From: Kitasatospora sp. CB01950
Lineage (GTDB): Bacteria; Actinomycetota; Actinomycetes; Streptomycetales; Streptomycetaceae
Assembly (NCBI RefSeq): GCF_001905465.1
Contig: NZ_LISX01000014.1
Span: forward strand, 1 to 64,000
Length of the DNA stretch: 64,000 nucleotides
Direction: 5' to 3'
In this document: positions 47,435 through 56,172 of the stretch, one piece after another
Layout: each line of letters starts with the position of its first letter
Numbering within the stretch: the first letter of the stretch is position 1
Made by a program: the position numbers and the translations under genes
Notes under the pieces: model-generated
Seen by the model: only the letters and a program-made list of their open reading frames with translations
Database searches by the model: none
What the model was told of the DNA's origin: nothing

Positions 47435-49603
47435 GTGAACCGCTCCGCCCCCGCGCCGGCCGCCTCCGCGCCCCCGGCCGTCGCCCCGCCCCGGGACGGG
47501 CTGCTCGGCCGCCTCGGCGTCTGGTCCGTCCACCACTTCAAGACCGTGCTGGTCGGCTGGCTGATCATCGTGATCGGCCTCGGCGCGTTCGCCCCGAAGG
47601 TCACCACCGCGCTCTCCGGCGCGGGCTGGCAGGCCAACGGCTCCGACTCGGTGAAGGTCCGCACCCTCGCCGAGGAGCACTTCGCGGGCAACGCCTCCTC
47701 CGCGATCCAGATCGTGGTGCACGCCGACCGCCCGGTGACCGACCCCGACGTGCAGCAGGTGGTCGACCGGGCCACCGCGCTGGCCACCGCCGACTCCCGG
47801 ATCTCCACCGTCGTCCCGCCGCAGCCCGGCGCGACCGTCAGCCAGGACGGCCGCACCGCCGTGCTGCTGGCCGGGGCCGCCGCCTCGCCCGACGACATGG
47901 TGCGGGCCGCCGACGACCTGAAGGAGCCGCTGCGCGAGCTGTCCGGCGGCGGCGTGGACGTCACCGCGACCGGCGCGTCCGTGCTGTGGAGCGACTTCAA
48001 CACCGCCAACCACGACGCGATGATGAAGTCCGAGATCATGTCCTGGCCGGTCACCCTGGCCATCCTGGTGCTGGCCTTCGGCTCGCTGGTCGCCGCCGGA
48101 CTGCCGCTGCTGCTCACCATGGCGGGCCTGGCCGCCTCGGCCGGTTCGCTGGTGCTGATCAGCCACCTGTTCCCGGTCTCCATCTGGGCGATGAACTTCG
48201 CCATGATGTTCGCCCTCGCGCTGGGCATCGACTACGCACTGTTCCTGGTCGTCCGGTTCCGCGCCGCCCGCGCCAATTCGAAGCGGGGCAGCGACAGTTC
48301 ACGCTCGGTCGCGGAGACCATGGACACCGCGGGCAAGGCCGTGCTGCTGTCCGGCGCGACCGTGCTGGTCAGCCTGTCCGCCGTGATGCTGGTCCCGTCC
48401 CCCGCGTTCCGCTCGATGGCCGGCGGCATCATGCTGGCCGTGCTGTTCGTCCTCGGCGCCACCCTGACCCTGCTGCCCGCCATTCTCGGCAAGCTCGGCC
48501 ACCGCATCGACGCCGTGTCGCTGCCGTGGGCCAAGCGCGAGGCGCAGACCTCGCCGCGGTTCGAGGCCTGGGGCGAGCGGCTGTGGAAGCAGCCGCTGCG
48601 CTGGGGCGCGCTCGCCCTGGTCGCGCTGCTGGCGCTGGCCGCGCCGGTGATCGGACTGCGCACCGCGATGCCGTCCATCAACGTGCTGCCCGAGGACGCC
48701 AGCGCCCGGGCCGGCTACACCGCCGTCCAGCAGGCCTTCGGCGACGGCGCCCCCGGCACCCTGCAGATCCTCACCCCGACCGACCAGGCCGCGGCCACCG
48801 CGCAGACCGTCGCCGCCACCCCCGGCATCGCCGGCGTGATGCCCGCGATGCCCGCCGCCGACGGCGCGAACCTGTCGCTGATCCAGGCCGTCCCGTCCGT
48901 CGACCCGTCCGACCCGCAGCTCGGCCAGACCGTGAACACGCTGCGCGCCGAACTGCCCGACCACACCCTGGTCGGCGGCGCCGCGGTGGAGAACCTCGAC
49001 CTCCAGCACCTGCTGACCGAGAAGACCCCGCTGGTCATCGGCGTCGTCATGGTCCTCGGCTTCGTCCTGCTGCTGTTCGCGCTGCGCGCCCCGCTGATCG
49101 CGGCGCTCGGCACCGTGGCCAGCCTGCTGTCCACCGGCGCGGCGTTCGGCGTCGCCCGACTGGTCTTCCAGGACGGCCACGGCTCCGGACTGCTGGGCTT
49201 CACCCCGCAGGGCTTCCTGGACGGCTGGGCGCCGGTGTTCTTCTTCGCGATGATCTTCGCGATCGCGATGGACTACACCGTCTTCCTGCTGGCCTCCGCG
49301 AAGGAGCAGTACGAGCGCACCGGCGACCCGCGCAAGGCCATGGTCGGCGCCCTCGCCCACTCCGGCCGGGTGATCTTCGCGGCGGCCGCCGTGATGGTCG
49401 CGGTGTTCTTCACCTTCGCCATCTCCGGCCCGCTGCCGCCCAAGGAGATGGGCATCGTCCTCGGCGTCGCCGTCCTGCTGGACGCCGCCCTGATCCGCCT
49501 GGTCCTGCTCCCCGTCATGCTCCGCCTGACCGGCCGCGCCGCCTGGCACACGCCCCGCTGGCTCGACCGCATCCTCCCGAACATCCCCTTCTCGCACTCC
49601 TGA
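47435..49603 (+). CDS. MMPL family transporter
   Basis: A 722-residue RND-type protein of two similar halves, each with an extracellular domain and five to six helices. The proton-relay segments GIDYALFLVVRFR and MDYTVFLLASAKEQY are present. Members export lipids or toxic compounds. GTG 47435 begins MNRSAPAPAAS. It is followed after 27 bases by a small Cys-rich protein gene and then a terminator. Confidence 0.93.
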   Translation: MNRSAPAPAASAPPAVAPPRDGLLGRLGVWSVHHFKTVLVGWLIIVIGLGAFAPKVTTALSGAGWQANGSDSVKVRTLAEEHFAGNASSAIQIVVHADRPVTDPDVQQVVDRATALATADSRISTVVPPQPGATVSQDGRTAVLLAGAAASPDDMVRAADDLKEPLRELSGGGVDVTATGASVLWSDFNTANHDAMMKSEIMSWPVTLAILVLAFGSLVAAGLPLLLTMAGLAASAGSLVLISHLFPVSIWAMNFAMMFALALGIDYALFLVVRFRAARANSKRGSDSSRSVAETMDTAGKAVLLSGATVLVSLSAVMLVPSPAFRSMAGGIMLAVLFVLGATLTLLPAILGKLGHRIDAVSLPWAKREAQTSPRFEAWGERLWKQPLRWGALALVALLALAAPVIGLRTAMPSINVLPEDASARAGYTAVQQAFGDGAPGTLQILTPTDQAAATAQTVAATPGIAGVMPAMPAADGANLSLIQAVPSVDPSDPQLGQTVNTLRAELPDHTLVGGAAVENLDLQHLLTEKTPLVIGVVMVLGFVLLLFALRAPLIAALGTVASLLSTGAAFGVARLVFQDGHGSGLLGFTPQGFLDGWAPVFFFAMIFAIAMDYTVFLLASAKEQYERTGDPRKAMVGALAHSGRVIFAAAAVMVAVFFTFAISGPLPPKEMGIVLGVAVLLDAALIRLVLLPVMLRLTGRAAWHTPRWLDRILPNIPFSHS

Positions 49604-49630
49604 CACCCCCTCCCCGAAAGGACCACCCCC

Positions 49631-49798
49631 ATGTGCCGTCGCACCACCTGCAAGACCTGTAACAAGCCCTCCTACGCCGGCTGCGGCATGCACGTCGAGC
49701 AGGTTCTCGCCGGTATCCCCAAGTCCCAGCGCTGCTCCTGCACCGCCGCCGACAAGGCCGCCTCCGGCTCCTGGCTGAGCCGGATCTTCGGCCGCTGA
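49631..49798 (+). CDS. Small Cys-rich protein
   Basis: A 55-residue frame too short for normal gene callers. It reads MCRRTTCKTCNKPSYAGCG and later QRCSCTAADKA, with Cys at 2, 7, 10, 18 and two more in CSC. Both Cys pairs suggest metal (Zn or Cu) binding. GAAAGGA lies 10 bases before ATG 49631. It is just downstream of the MMPL gene, so it probably belongs to the CsoR-boxed operon. I recall similar short proteins widely in bacteria and fungi, without known function. Confidence 0.8.
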   Translation: MCRRTTCKTCNKPSYAGCGMHVEQVLAGIPKSQRCSCTAADKAASGSWLSRIFGR

Positions 49799-49810
49799 CC
49801 CGCCCGAACC

Positions 49811-49841
49811 GCGCCCCCGCCCACCGTCAGGGCGGGGGCGC
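49811..49841. terminator. Terminator after the MMPL operon
   Basis: GCGCCCCCGCCC (49811-49822) pairs with GGGCGGGGGCGC (49830-49841), then TCGGGGTTTTCG. Both strands end genes here. Confidence 0.88.
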
Positions 49842-49859
49842 TCGGGGTTTTCGGGGCCT

Positions 49860-50219
49860 TCAGCAGGTCGCGCGGTACGGCACGGAGGCCACCCGCGCCT
49901 CCCACTGCCGGGCGTCGAGCGGGCCGGTGGTCGCGCAGATACGGGCGGCCACCTGTTCGGGGTCGAGATGCCAGAGGCCCACCGCGCCGCCGTCGGTGGT
50001 GGCGGCCAGCATCCGGCCGTCCGGGCCGAAGGCGGTGACGGAGAGCGGGCCGGTGCTGGTGGTGAGGGGCTCGCCGATGCGGGCGGGGTGGGTGCGGTCG
50101 GCGAGGTCCCAACGGAGCACGGCGCCGGTCGAGTCGTGCAGGGCGGCGGCGAGGGTCCGGCCGTCCGCGAGGCGTCCGGGGCGGGCGGGGCCGGCGGGGC
50201 GGGCGGGGCTTGCGGGGCG
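49860..50219 (-). pseudogene. WD40 repeat protein remnant (C-terminal)
   Basis: The frame opens directly after the TGA of the HhH gene and reads LADGRTLAAALHDSTGAVLRW and GPDGRMLAATTDGGAVGLW, two WD40-type repeats, then an Arg/Cys-rich end (VAARICATTG). An intact WD40 gene would have many repeats and a start; here only the last blades remain, behind a Pro-rich junction (about 50160-50215). The GTG at 50120 is internal. It is a decayed gene end. Confidence 0.65.
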
Positions 50220-50888
50220 TCAGACCGACGCGGTCTGCGCGGTGTCGGGGGTGGCGGCCAGGACGCGTTCGGCCATGGCGGGGTCGAGGGCGGCGCGGAC
50301 GAGGGCGTCGCCGAGGCGGTGCAGGTCTTCGGGGGCGATGAGGGCGGCGAGTTCGGCCGGGTCGGTGGGCAGGCCGAGGCGTTCGGCGCCGGCGGTGGCG
50401 CGGGGGTCGAGGGCGGGGCGCAGGTGGGGCCAGACGGCCTGGGCCTCGCGGCAGAAGGCGGCGGCGCCGGCCGGGCCGATGCCGGGGAAGCGTTGCAGCA
50501 GGGCGCGGGTGCGCTCGGGGCGGCCCTGGGCTGCGGCGGCGAGTTTTCGCAGGTCGCCGCCGTATTCGTCCTGGGCGAGGCGGGCGCATTCGCCGAGCCT
50601 GGTGGCGGTGCCGTCGGCGAAGTGCTGGTAGCGGCCGGCGATCAGCGCGTCCTTGCGCTGCTGCCAGTCGAGTTCCAGCGTGCCGGCGGGGGTGCCGGCG
50701 CCGGCGGCGACCAGGGAGGCCGTGCCGGTGACGGCGATCTCGGCCTGGATGCGGGCCGAGACGAGGTTGCTGAGCATCAGCAGCTGCCACAGTTCGGCGG
50801 GTCGGTCGGCGATCTCGATGCCCGCCTGTTCGGCGTAGGTGGTTCCCGCGTCCGCCACCAGTGCCGCCACTCGTTGCCTCGTGTCCAT
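50220..50888 (-). CDS. HhH-GPD superfamily (endonuclease III-like) protein
   Basis: A 222-residue helical protein with a helix-hairpin-helix RFPGIGPAGAAAFCREA near residue 140. The overall layout is like endonuclease III but the Fe-S cluster cysteines and a clear catalytic Lys are missing, so it may be a weak or structural DNA-binding member. ATG 50888 begins MDTRQRVAAL. Function on damaged DNA is inferred from the fold only. Confidence 0.75.
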   Translation of the reverse strand: MDTRQRVAALVADAGTTYAEQAGIEIADRPAELWQLLMLSNLVSARIQAEIAVTGTASLVAAGAGTPAGTLELDWQQRKDALIAGRYQHFADGTATRLGECARLAQDEYGGDLRKLAAAAQGRPERTRALLQRFPGIGPAGAAAFCREAQAVWPHLRPALDPRATAGAERLGLPTDPAELAALIAPEDLHRLGDALVRAALDPAMAERVLAATPDTAQTASV

Positions 50889-50988
50889 ATCGGCCTCCCG
50901 GATTCACTTCGCTGACGAACCGTCAGCCGTCCGGCCCGACGGTACGCGGCGGGGGGCCCGGGCGGCCCGAAGCCACGCCGACCGGCCT

Positions 50989-51684
50989 TCAGCCGAGGAG
51001 CGGGGCGACCTCGGCGAGGGTGCGCACCCGGGGCACGGTGACGGCCGGCGCGCCGGTGGGCTCGCGTTCCAGCCAGATGCCGAGCAGTCCGGCCTCGGTG
51101 GCGGCCTGCGCGTCGACGTCCAGCCGGTCGCCGATGTACGCGGTGTTGGCGGGGGCGACGCCGAGGGTGCGGCAGGCCAGGTGGAAGATCTCCGGGTCGG
51201 GTTTGGCGCAGCCGGCCTCGGCGGAGGCGGTGGTGTGCGCGGCGAGGGCGTCGAGGCCGACGGTGCGCAGCTTGTCGCGCTGTATGTCACCCTCGCCGTT
51301 GGTGATCACACCGAGCTGTCGGTCGGCGCCCAACTCGCGGACGGCGCGCGGGACTTCGGGGAAGGCCCGCCAGGAGCGCCGGTATCGGCGGAGGTATCCG
51401 GCGAACCAGGCGTCGGCCTGTTCGTCGGACCACTCGCCGAGCCCGAGGTGCCGGGCCAGGCCGAGGGCGCGGGCCCGGCGCTGTTCCTGGACGGTCAGTT
51501 CGCCGGCCAGGTAGCGGTCGTACTCGCGGCGTTCGAGGTCGCGCCAGAAGTGCAGCAGTCCGTCGCGGTCCAGCGGCTGTCCGGGGAGTTCGGCGGCCGC
51601 GCCGGCCAGGACGGCGGCCTCGGCGGCGCCGTCGTGGTCCAGCAGTGTGCCGTCGAGGTCGAACAGCACCGCTTCGATGCGCAT
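50989..51684 (-). CDS. HAD family hydrolase
   Basis: A 231-residue haloacid dehalogenase-type phosphatase with motif I LFDLDGTLLDHDG (Asp9 and Asp11) and motif II near LGVITNG; the late AYIGDRLDVDAQAA supplies motif IV. It has a C1 cap. It probably dephosphorylates a small metabolite. It is read from ATG 51684 toward the HhH gene. Confidence 0.9.
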   Translation of the reverse strand: MRIEAVLFDLDGTLLDHDGAAEAAVLAGAAAELPGQPLDRDGLLHFWRDLERREYDRYLAGELTVQEQRRARALGLARHLGLGEWSDEQADAWFAGYLRRYRRSWRAFPEVPRAVRELGADRQLGVITNGEGDIQRDKLRTVGLDALAAHTTASAEAGCAKPDPEIFHLACRTLGVAPANTAYIGDRLDVDAQAATEAGLLGIWLEREPTGAPAVTVPRVRTLAEVAPLLG

Positions 51685-51756
51685 CGTCCCCTCCTCAGCC
51701 GCCCACCGGTGGATTTCACCCTATCCGGCCGCCCGACGGGCCGTCACCAGGGGCCG

Positions 51757-53090
51757 TCACCAGGGGCCGGCCGGCAGCGGGCCCCTGGTCCGGACGAGGC
51801 CTTCGAGCTCCATGAGGACGAACTCCACCTCGCCCCGCTTGCTGCGGCCGCCGTTGTAGAGCGCGGGGTGGGCCTCGATCTGCACGCCGACGGCATGGTG
51901 GCCGCCGCGGTGCGGGGCGACCCGGACGGCGAACACCTCGCGTCCGGTGGTCGCCCCGTGCAGGTGCAGGACGCCCTCCTCGGCGCGGGCCACCCAGCGT
52001 GCGGCCCGGTAGCCGGAGCGGTAGCGGTTCCACACCTCCTCGCCGAAGGACAGCCGGTCCGGCACCGGGTAGGGCCTGGGCAGCACCATCGGGACGAAGC
52101 GCGGCACGGCCGGGGGCTCCACCGCGGACCTGGTGTCCGGCCAGGTGGGCGGCGGGACCTGGGCGTCCTCGGGGAACGCCCAGGCCGGCAGCGGTTCGCG
52201 GGCGGCCAGCCAGCCGGCGGGGATGCCGTCGGCGCCGGTGCGGGCGGCGACCACGCCGCCGGTGATCGCGGCGACGGTGTCCATGTCGCCGCCGCCGCCG
52301 ATCGCCGCCCGGACGGCCGCCGGGTAGTCGTCGAGCCACCGGGCGGCGCACCAGAGCGCGAACGGGACGGTGTCGAGGGCGCTGGTGCGGCGGCCGTTGC
52401 CGAGCACCGCCGCGACCGCCCGGACGTCGGACCGGTCGAGCAGCCGCCCGGCCTGGTCCAGGCCCTCGCGGACGGGCCCGAACGGGGTGAGGTCGGCGAC
52501 GGCGGACAGGAAGCGGTCCGGGGCGAGCGGCGCGGTCCGGCAGCGCACCGCGTGGGCGGCGGCGACGGCCACCGCGATCGCGCCGTCCACCGCGTCCGGG
52601 TGGGTGTGGGTGGTCTCCGCGGTGTCGGCGGCGGGCCGGACGACGGACGCCGGGTCGTGCGCGTACGCGGCCCCCAGCGGGGCCACCCGCATCGCCGCAC
52701 CGTTGCCGAACGAGCCCTGGCCGTCGAAGAGTTCGGCCGCCAGCCGACGGGCGTCGCCGCCCTCGCGGATCAGCCGGAGCAGCCGGTTGGCGGTGGGCCC
52801 GTAGCCGCGGTCGAAGTCGTGGCACCGGGCGAAGGCGCAGGCGAGGTCGTAGCTGTCGATCGCGCCGCGGGCGACCTGCATGGCGTACACCGAGCAGGCC
52901 ATCTCGGTGTCGTCGGTCCACGGCCAGGGGCCGGGCGGGACGGTGCGGCGCCGAAGTGGGCGCGGGCGGTGGCGGGAACGAAGAACTGGGCGCGGGCGGT
53001 GGCGGGAACGAAGAACTGGGCGCCGAGGGCGTCGCCCACGGACAGGCCCTGGAGGGCGTCGAAGGCGGGGCCGGTGTGCAAGGCAGTCAT
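51757..53090 (-). pseudogene. ADP-ribosylglycohydrolase gene, frameshifted and with a tandem duplication
   Basis: The N-terminus from ATG 53090 reads DALQGLSVGDALGAQFFVPATARA and then a duplicated copy of the 10-residue unit. After HFGA the frame must shift by -1 (about 52945-52950) to continue with VPPGPWPWTDDTEMACSV, the metal-binding WTDDT motif of the family. The rest (GGGGDMDTVAAITGGVVAA) is an intact catalytic core of an ADP-ribosyl hydrolase. Without the shift the protein is cut. The C-terminal extension after residue 300 is not part of the common domain. Confidence 0.8.
52957..53016. repeat. Two perfect 30-bp tandem repeats in the ADP-ribosylglycohydrolase gene
   Basis: Units 52957-52986 and 52987-53016 are identical and each encodes the 10 residues ARAQFFVPAT type. 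Tandem slippage close to the frameshift suggests an unstable stretch. Confidence 0.9.
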
Positions 53091-53191
53091 ATGGCTCCTA
53101 CCGAAGCGCGCGGGTGGCGTCGCGTCAAGTCGCATCGCTCGGACGGAAATTCGTTTGCCGCTGCCGGGCGTTCGGCCGAGACTCCGTCCCC

Positions 53192-53980
53192 ATGGGTACT
53201 GTTCTGTCGCCGCAGCAGGTCGAGGGTTTCGTCACGGACGGCTTCGTCCGCCTGGAGGGTGCGTTCTCGCCCGAACTGGCCGCCGAGTGCCGGGAGTTCC
53301 TCTGGCGCGAGATGGGCCTGGATCCGGACGATCCGGCGGGCTGGACGCAGCCGGTGGTCCGGCTGGCCGGGTACGCGGACGAGCCGTTCCGGCGGGCCGC
53401 GACCACCGAGCGCCTGCACGGCGCGTTCGACCAGCTGGTCGGCGAGGGCCGGTGGCGGCCGCAGCCGTGGCTGGGCGGCTTCCCGATCCGCTTCCCGCAC
53501 CCGGACGACCCGGGCGACGCGGGCTGGCACCTGGACGCGAGCTTCACGCCGGACGGCGAGGAGGGCCTGTGGCTCAACCTGGTCTCGCGCGGCCGGGCGC
53601 TGCTGATGCTGTTCCTGCTGTCCGACGTGGACGAGGCGAACGCGCCGACCCGGATCAAGGTCGGCTCGCACCTGGACGTGCCGCGGCAGTTGGAGCCGGC
53701 CGGCGACAAGGGCGTGGAGTTCTTCTCGTTCTGCGCGGAGCTCGACCGGGCCGGGCTGCTGGACCATCCGGAGCGGGAGACCGCGTCGGCCACCGGGCGG
53801 GCGGGGGACGTCTACCTGTGCCACCCGTTCCTGATCCACGCCGCGCAGCCGCACCACGGCACGGTGCCGCGCTTCCTCGCCCAGCCGGCGCTGCTGTCCA
53901 CCGGCGACCTGGTGCTGGAGCGCGCGGACGGGGCGTACTCGCCGGTGGAGCGCGCCGTCCGGCTCGGCCTGGGGCGCTGA
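53192..53980 (+). CDS. Phytanoyl-CoA dioxygenase family protein
   Basis: A 262-residue non-heme Fe(II)/2-oxoglutarate-type protein. The metal site is H-x-D (GWHLDASF) and a distal His in CHPFLIHAAQPHHG, with an Arg in VPRFLAQP. It would hydroxylate an unknown substrate. ATG 53192 begins MGTVLSPQQVEGF. It is divergent from the ADP-ribosylglycohydrolase gene. Confidence 0.9.
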   Translation: MGTVLSPQQVEGFVTDGFVRLEGAFSPELAAECREFLWREMGLDPDDPAGWTQPVVRLAGYADEPFRRAATTERLHGAFDQLVGEGRWRPQPWLGGFPIRFPHPDDPGDAGWHLDASFTPDGEEGLWLNLVSRGRALLMLFLLSDVDEANAPTRIKVGSHLDVPRQLEPAGDKGVEFFSFCAELDRAGLLDHPERETASATGRAGDVYLCHPFLIHAAQPHHGTVPRFLAQPALLSTGDLVLERADGAYSPVERAVRLGLGR

Positions 53981-54073
53981 ACGCGCGGAACTTCGCGGAA
54001 TCGCCGCTGCGCCGTGCCGCCGCACCGCGCCCACCTGCGATGATGCGGGAGAATCGGCGGGGAAGGGGAAGCC

Positions 54074-54283
54074 GTGATGGGTGTGGCACTGGTGATCGTT
54101 CTGCTGCTCGCGGTGGGCGGCTGCGGCTGTGTGGTGTGGGCGGAGCGCAGTGGGCCCGCCTGGGTCCGGGGGGTGTCCCGGGCGACGCTCGCCGTGGGTG
54201 AGATGGTCCGGCGGGACGCGCGCCGCCGCCGGGCCGAGGACCGCCGCCGGATCAGCAACACCGCCTCGGGCGACTCGGACTGA
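54074..54283 (+). CDS. Small hypothetical membrane protein
   Basis: A 69-residue protein with one hydrophobic N-terminal helix (residues 3-24) and a strongly basic Arg-rich tail (DARRRRAEDRRR). It is probably membrane anchored with a nucleic-acid- or membrane-facing tail. GTG 54074 follows GGAAGGGG. No function is known. Confidence 0.65.
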   Translation: MMGVALVIVLLLAVGGCGCVVWAERSGPAWVRGVSRATLAVGEMVRRDARRRRAEDRRRISNTASGDSD

Positions 54284-54290
54284 CGGGCCG

Positions 54291-55034
54291 TCAGTCCGTG
54301 ATGCCCAGCGGGTCGGGGGCCTCGGTGAGCAGCCGGGGGCCGTTCTCGGCGACCCGGTTGACGGCGGTGGGCACCGCGCGGACGCGGATGTCGCCGTCGG
54401 CGGGGCGGTGCAGCAGGTGGTGCAGGTCGGCCCGGTCGCTGTTCGCCGGGTCGAGCCAACTGCCCAGCTCCTCGCGGGGAATGGTGAGCGGCATCCGGTC
54501 GTGCACCCGCCCCGCGCTGTCGGCGGCGTCGGTGGTCAGGATGGTCGCCGTCGCCAGCCACGCCGCCGGGTCGTCCTCGGGCACGCTCGCGTCCCGCCAG
54601 AATTCGTACAGGCCGGCCATCAGCATCAGTTCGCCGGTGCTCAGGTAGTACGGCTGCTTGTACGCCTTGCGGCCGTCGCCCGCCGGGACGGGCCGCCACT
54701 CGTAGTAGCCGTCGGCGGGGATCACGCAGCGCCGGGCGGCGAACGCCTTGCGGAACGAGGGCTTCTGGTCGACGGTCTCCGAGCGGGCGTTGATCAGCCG
54801 GGCCGCGCCGGAACGGTCCTTCGCCCAGGACGGCACCAGGCCCCAGCGCAGCGTCCGCAGCTGGCGCACCACCTCGCCGGTGTCGTGGTCCACCCGTTCC
54901 AGTACCGCCTGGATCGGGTCGGTCGGCGCGACGTTCCAGCTCGGCGCGAGCGCCTCGGTGGGGTTCCAGCGCGCGACGTCGAGCAGGGCGACAAGGTCAC
55001 CGGGCTCGGTGGTGGAGACGAAGCGACCGCACAT
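54291..55034 (-). CDS. SRAP domain protein (YedK/HMCES), abasic-site sensor
   Basis: A 247-residue protein that forms a protective crosslink with abasic sites in single-stranded DNA. The catalytic Cys is residue 2 (MCGRF), exposed after Met removal, which fixes the start at ATG 55034. Other SRAP residues are present: Asn82 (INARSET), Glu112 (GYYEW) and the His in GRVHDRMP. It is convergent with the small membrane gene. Confidence 0.95.
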   Translation of the reverse strand: MCGRFVSTTEPGDLVALLDVARWNPTEALAPSWNVAPTDPIQAVLERVDHDTGEVVRQLRTLRWGLVPSWAKDRSGAARLINARSETVDQKPSFRKAFAARRCVIPADGYYEWRPVPAGDGRKAYKQPYYLSTGELMLMAGLYEFWRDASVPEDDPAAWLATATILTTDAADSAGRVHDRMPLTIPREELGSWLDPANSDRADLHHLLHRPADGDIRVRAVPTAVNRVAENGPRLLTEAPDPLGITD

Positions 55035-55086
55035 GGGCCCCAACTCTGCCACCGAACCCCGACAACCGCACGCAGCGACGCCACCC

Positions 55087-56058
55087 TCAGGAGTAGAAGT
55101 TCCGGTCCCAGCGGTGTCCGGCCAGCACCTTCAACTCCCTTTCGCCGAGCGGCACTCCGTCGCCGACAGCGGCGTTGCGCTCGACGTTGCGCACCGAGCG
55201 CATGCCCGGGATCACGGTGGACACGGCGGGCTCGCTCAGCACGAACCGCAGCGCCGCCTCCGCCAGCCCGTCCGCCTCGATGCCCAGGTCGGCGGCGATC
55301 GCGGCGGCCCGGCGCTCGACCTCGGCCAGCCGGTCGCCGCGGAAGTAGCGCCGCCGGAAGTCGCCCTCCGGGAAGACCGTGTCGGCGGTCAGCCGGCCGG
55401 TCAGCCCGCCCTCGTCCAGGGCGACCCGGACGATCACCCCGACGCCGTGCTCGCGGCAGGCCGGGAACAGTTCGTCCAGCGGCGACTGGTCGAAGATGTT
55501 GTAGATCACCTGCACCGCGTCGACCACGCCGCTGCGCACCAACTCGACGGCGGTGTGCGGCTCGTGGTCGTTGACCGAGACGCCGAACAGGCCGATCAGG
55601 CCCTCGTCCTTGAGCGCGCCGACGGTCTCCAGCCAGTCGCCGCGGCCGAGCCACTCGTCGTGCCAGACGTGGAACTGCAGCAGGTCGAACCGCTCCAGCC
55701 CGGCGGCCCGCAGCGAGGTCTGCACGCTCTCCCGGATGTGCGCGCCCGGGAACGCCTGCGCCGGGTCCACGCCCGGGCGGGCCGGCCACTGCCGGTTCAG
55801 CGGCGGGACCTTGGTCGCCACCCGCACCTGCCGGCCGGCCGCGGCGCACTCCCGCACCACCTTGCCCACCAGCCGCTCGCTCTCGCCGTAGCCGCGGGCG
55901 GTGTCGACGAAGTCCACGCCGAGGTCGATCGCGCGGCGCAGCGCCGCCAGCGACTCGTCCTCCTGCGCGCCGATCCAGCCGGACGCGCCGATCCCCCACG
56001 CGCCGAAGCCGACCTCCGACACCTCGATGCCGCTGCGCCCCAACTGCCGCTTCCGCAT
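55087..56058 (-). CDS. Aldo/keto reductase
   Basis: A 323-residue barrel enzyme with the AKR sequence VDFVDTARGYGESERLVG near residues 48-65, catalytic Asp/Tyr pattern, and a Lys in VATKVP. It reduces or oxidises an aldehyde or ketone with NADPH. ATG 56058 has GGGAGGAAC upstream. It is read toward the SRAP gene, 52 bases away. Confidence 0.93.
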   Translation of the reverse strand: MRKRQLGRSGIEVSEVGFGAWGIGASGWIGAQEDESLAALRRAIDLGVDFVDTARGYGESERLVGKVVRECAAAGRQVRVATKVPPLNRQWPARPGVDPAQAFPGAHIRESVQTSLRAAGLERFDLLQFHVWHDEWLGRGDWLETVGALKDEGLIGLFGVSVNDHEPHTAVELVRSGVVDAVQVIYNIFDQSPLDELFPACREHGVGVIVRVALDEGGLTGRLTADTVFPEGDFRRRYFRGDRLAEVERRAAAIAADLGIEADGLAEAALRFVLSEPAVSTVIPGMRSVRNVERNAAVGDGVPLGERELKVLAGHRWDRNFYS

Positions 56059-56172
56059 GCGTTGTTCCTCCCTCGCGTGCCGGTTGTCCGTCAGCTCGCG
56101 ACGATAGGCGGCGGGGGCGGCCGGTGGCCAGCGAAATCCTGGCGCCGGCGGGGCCCGACTACACTCCGCGGC

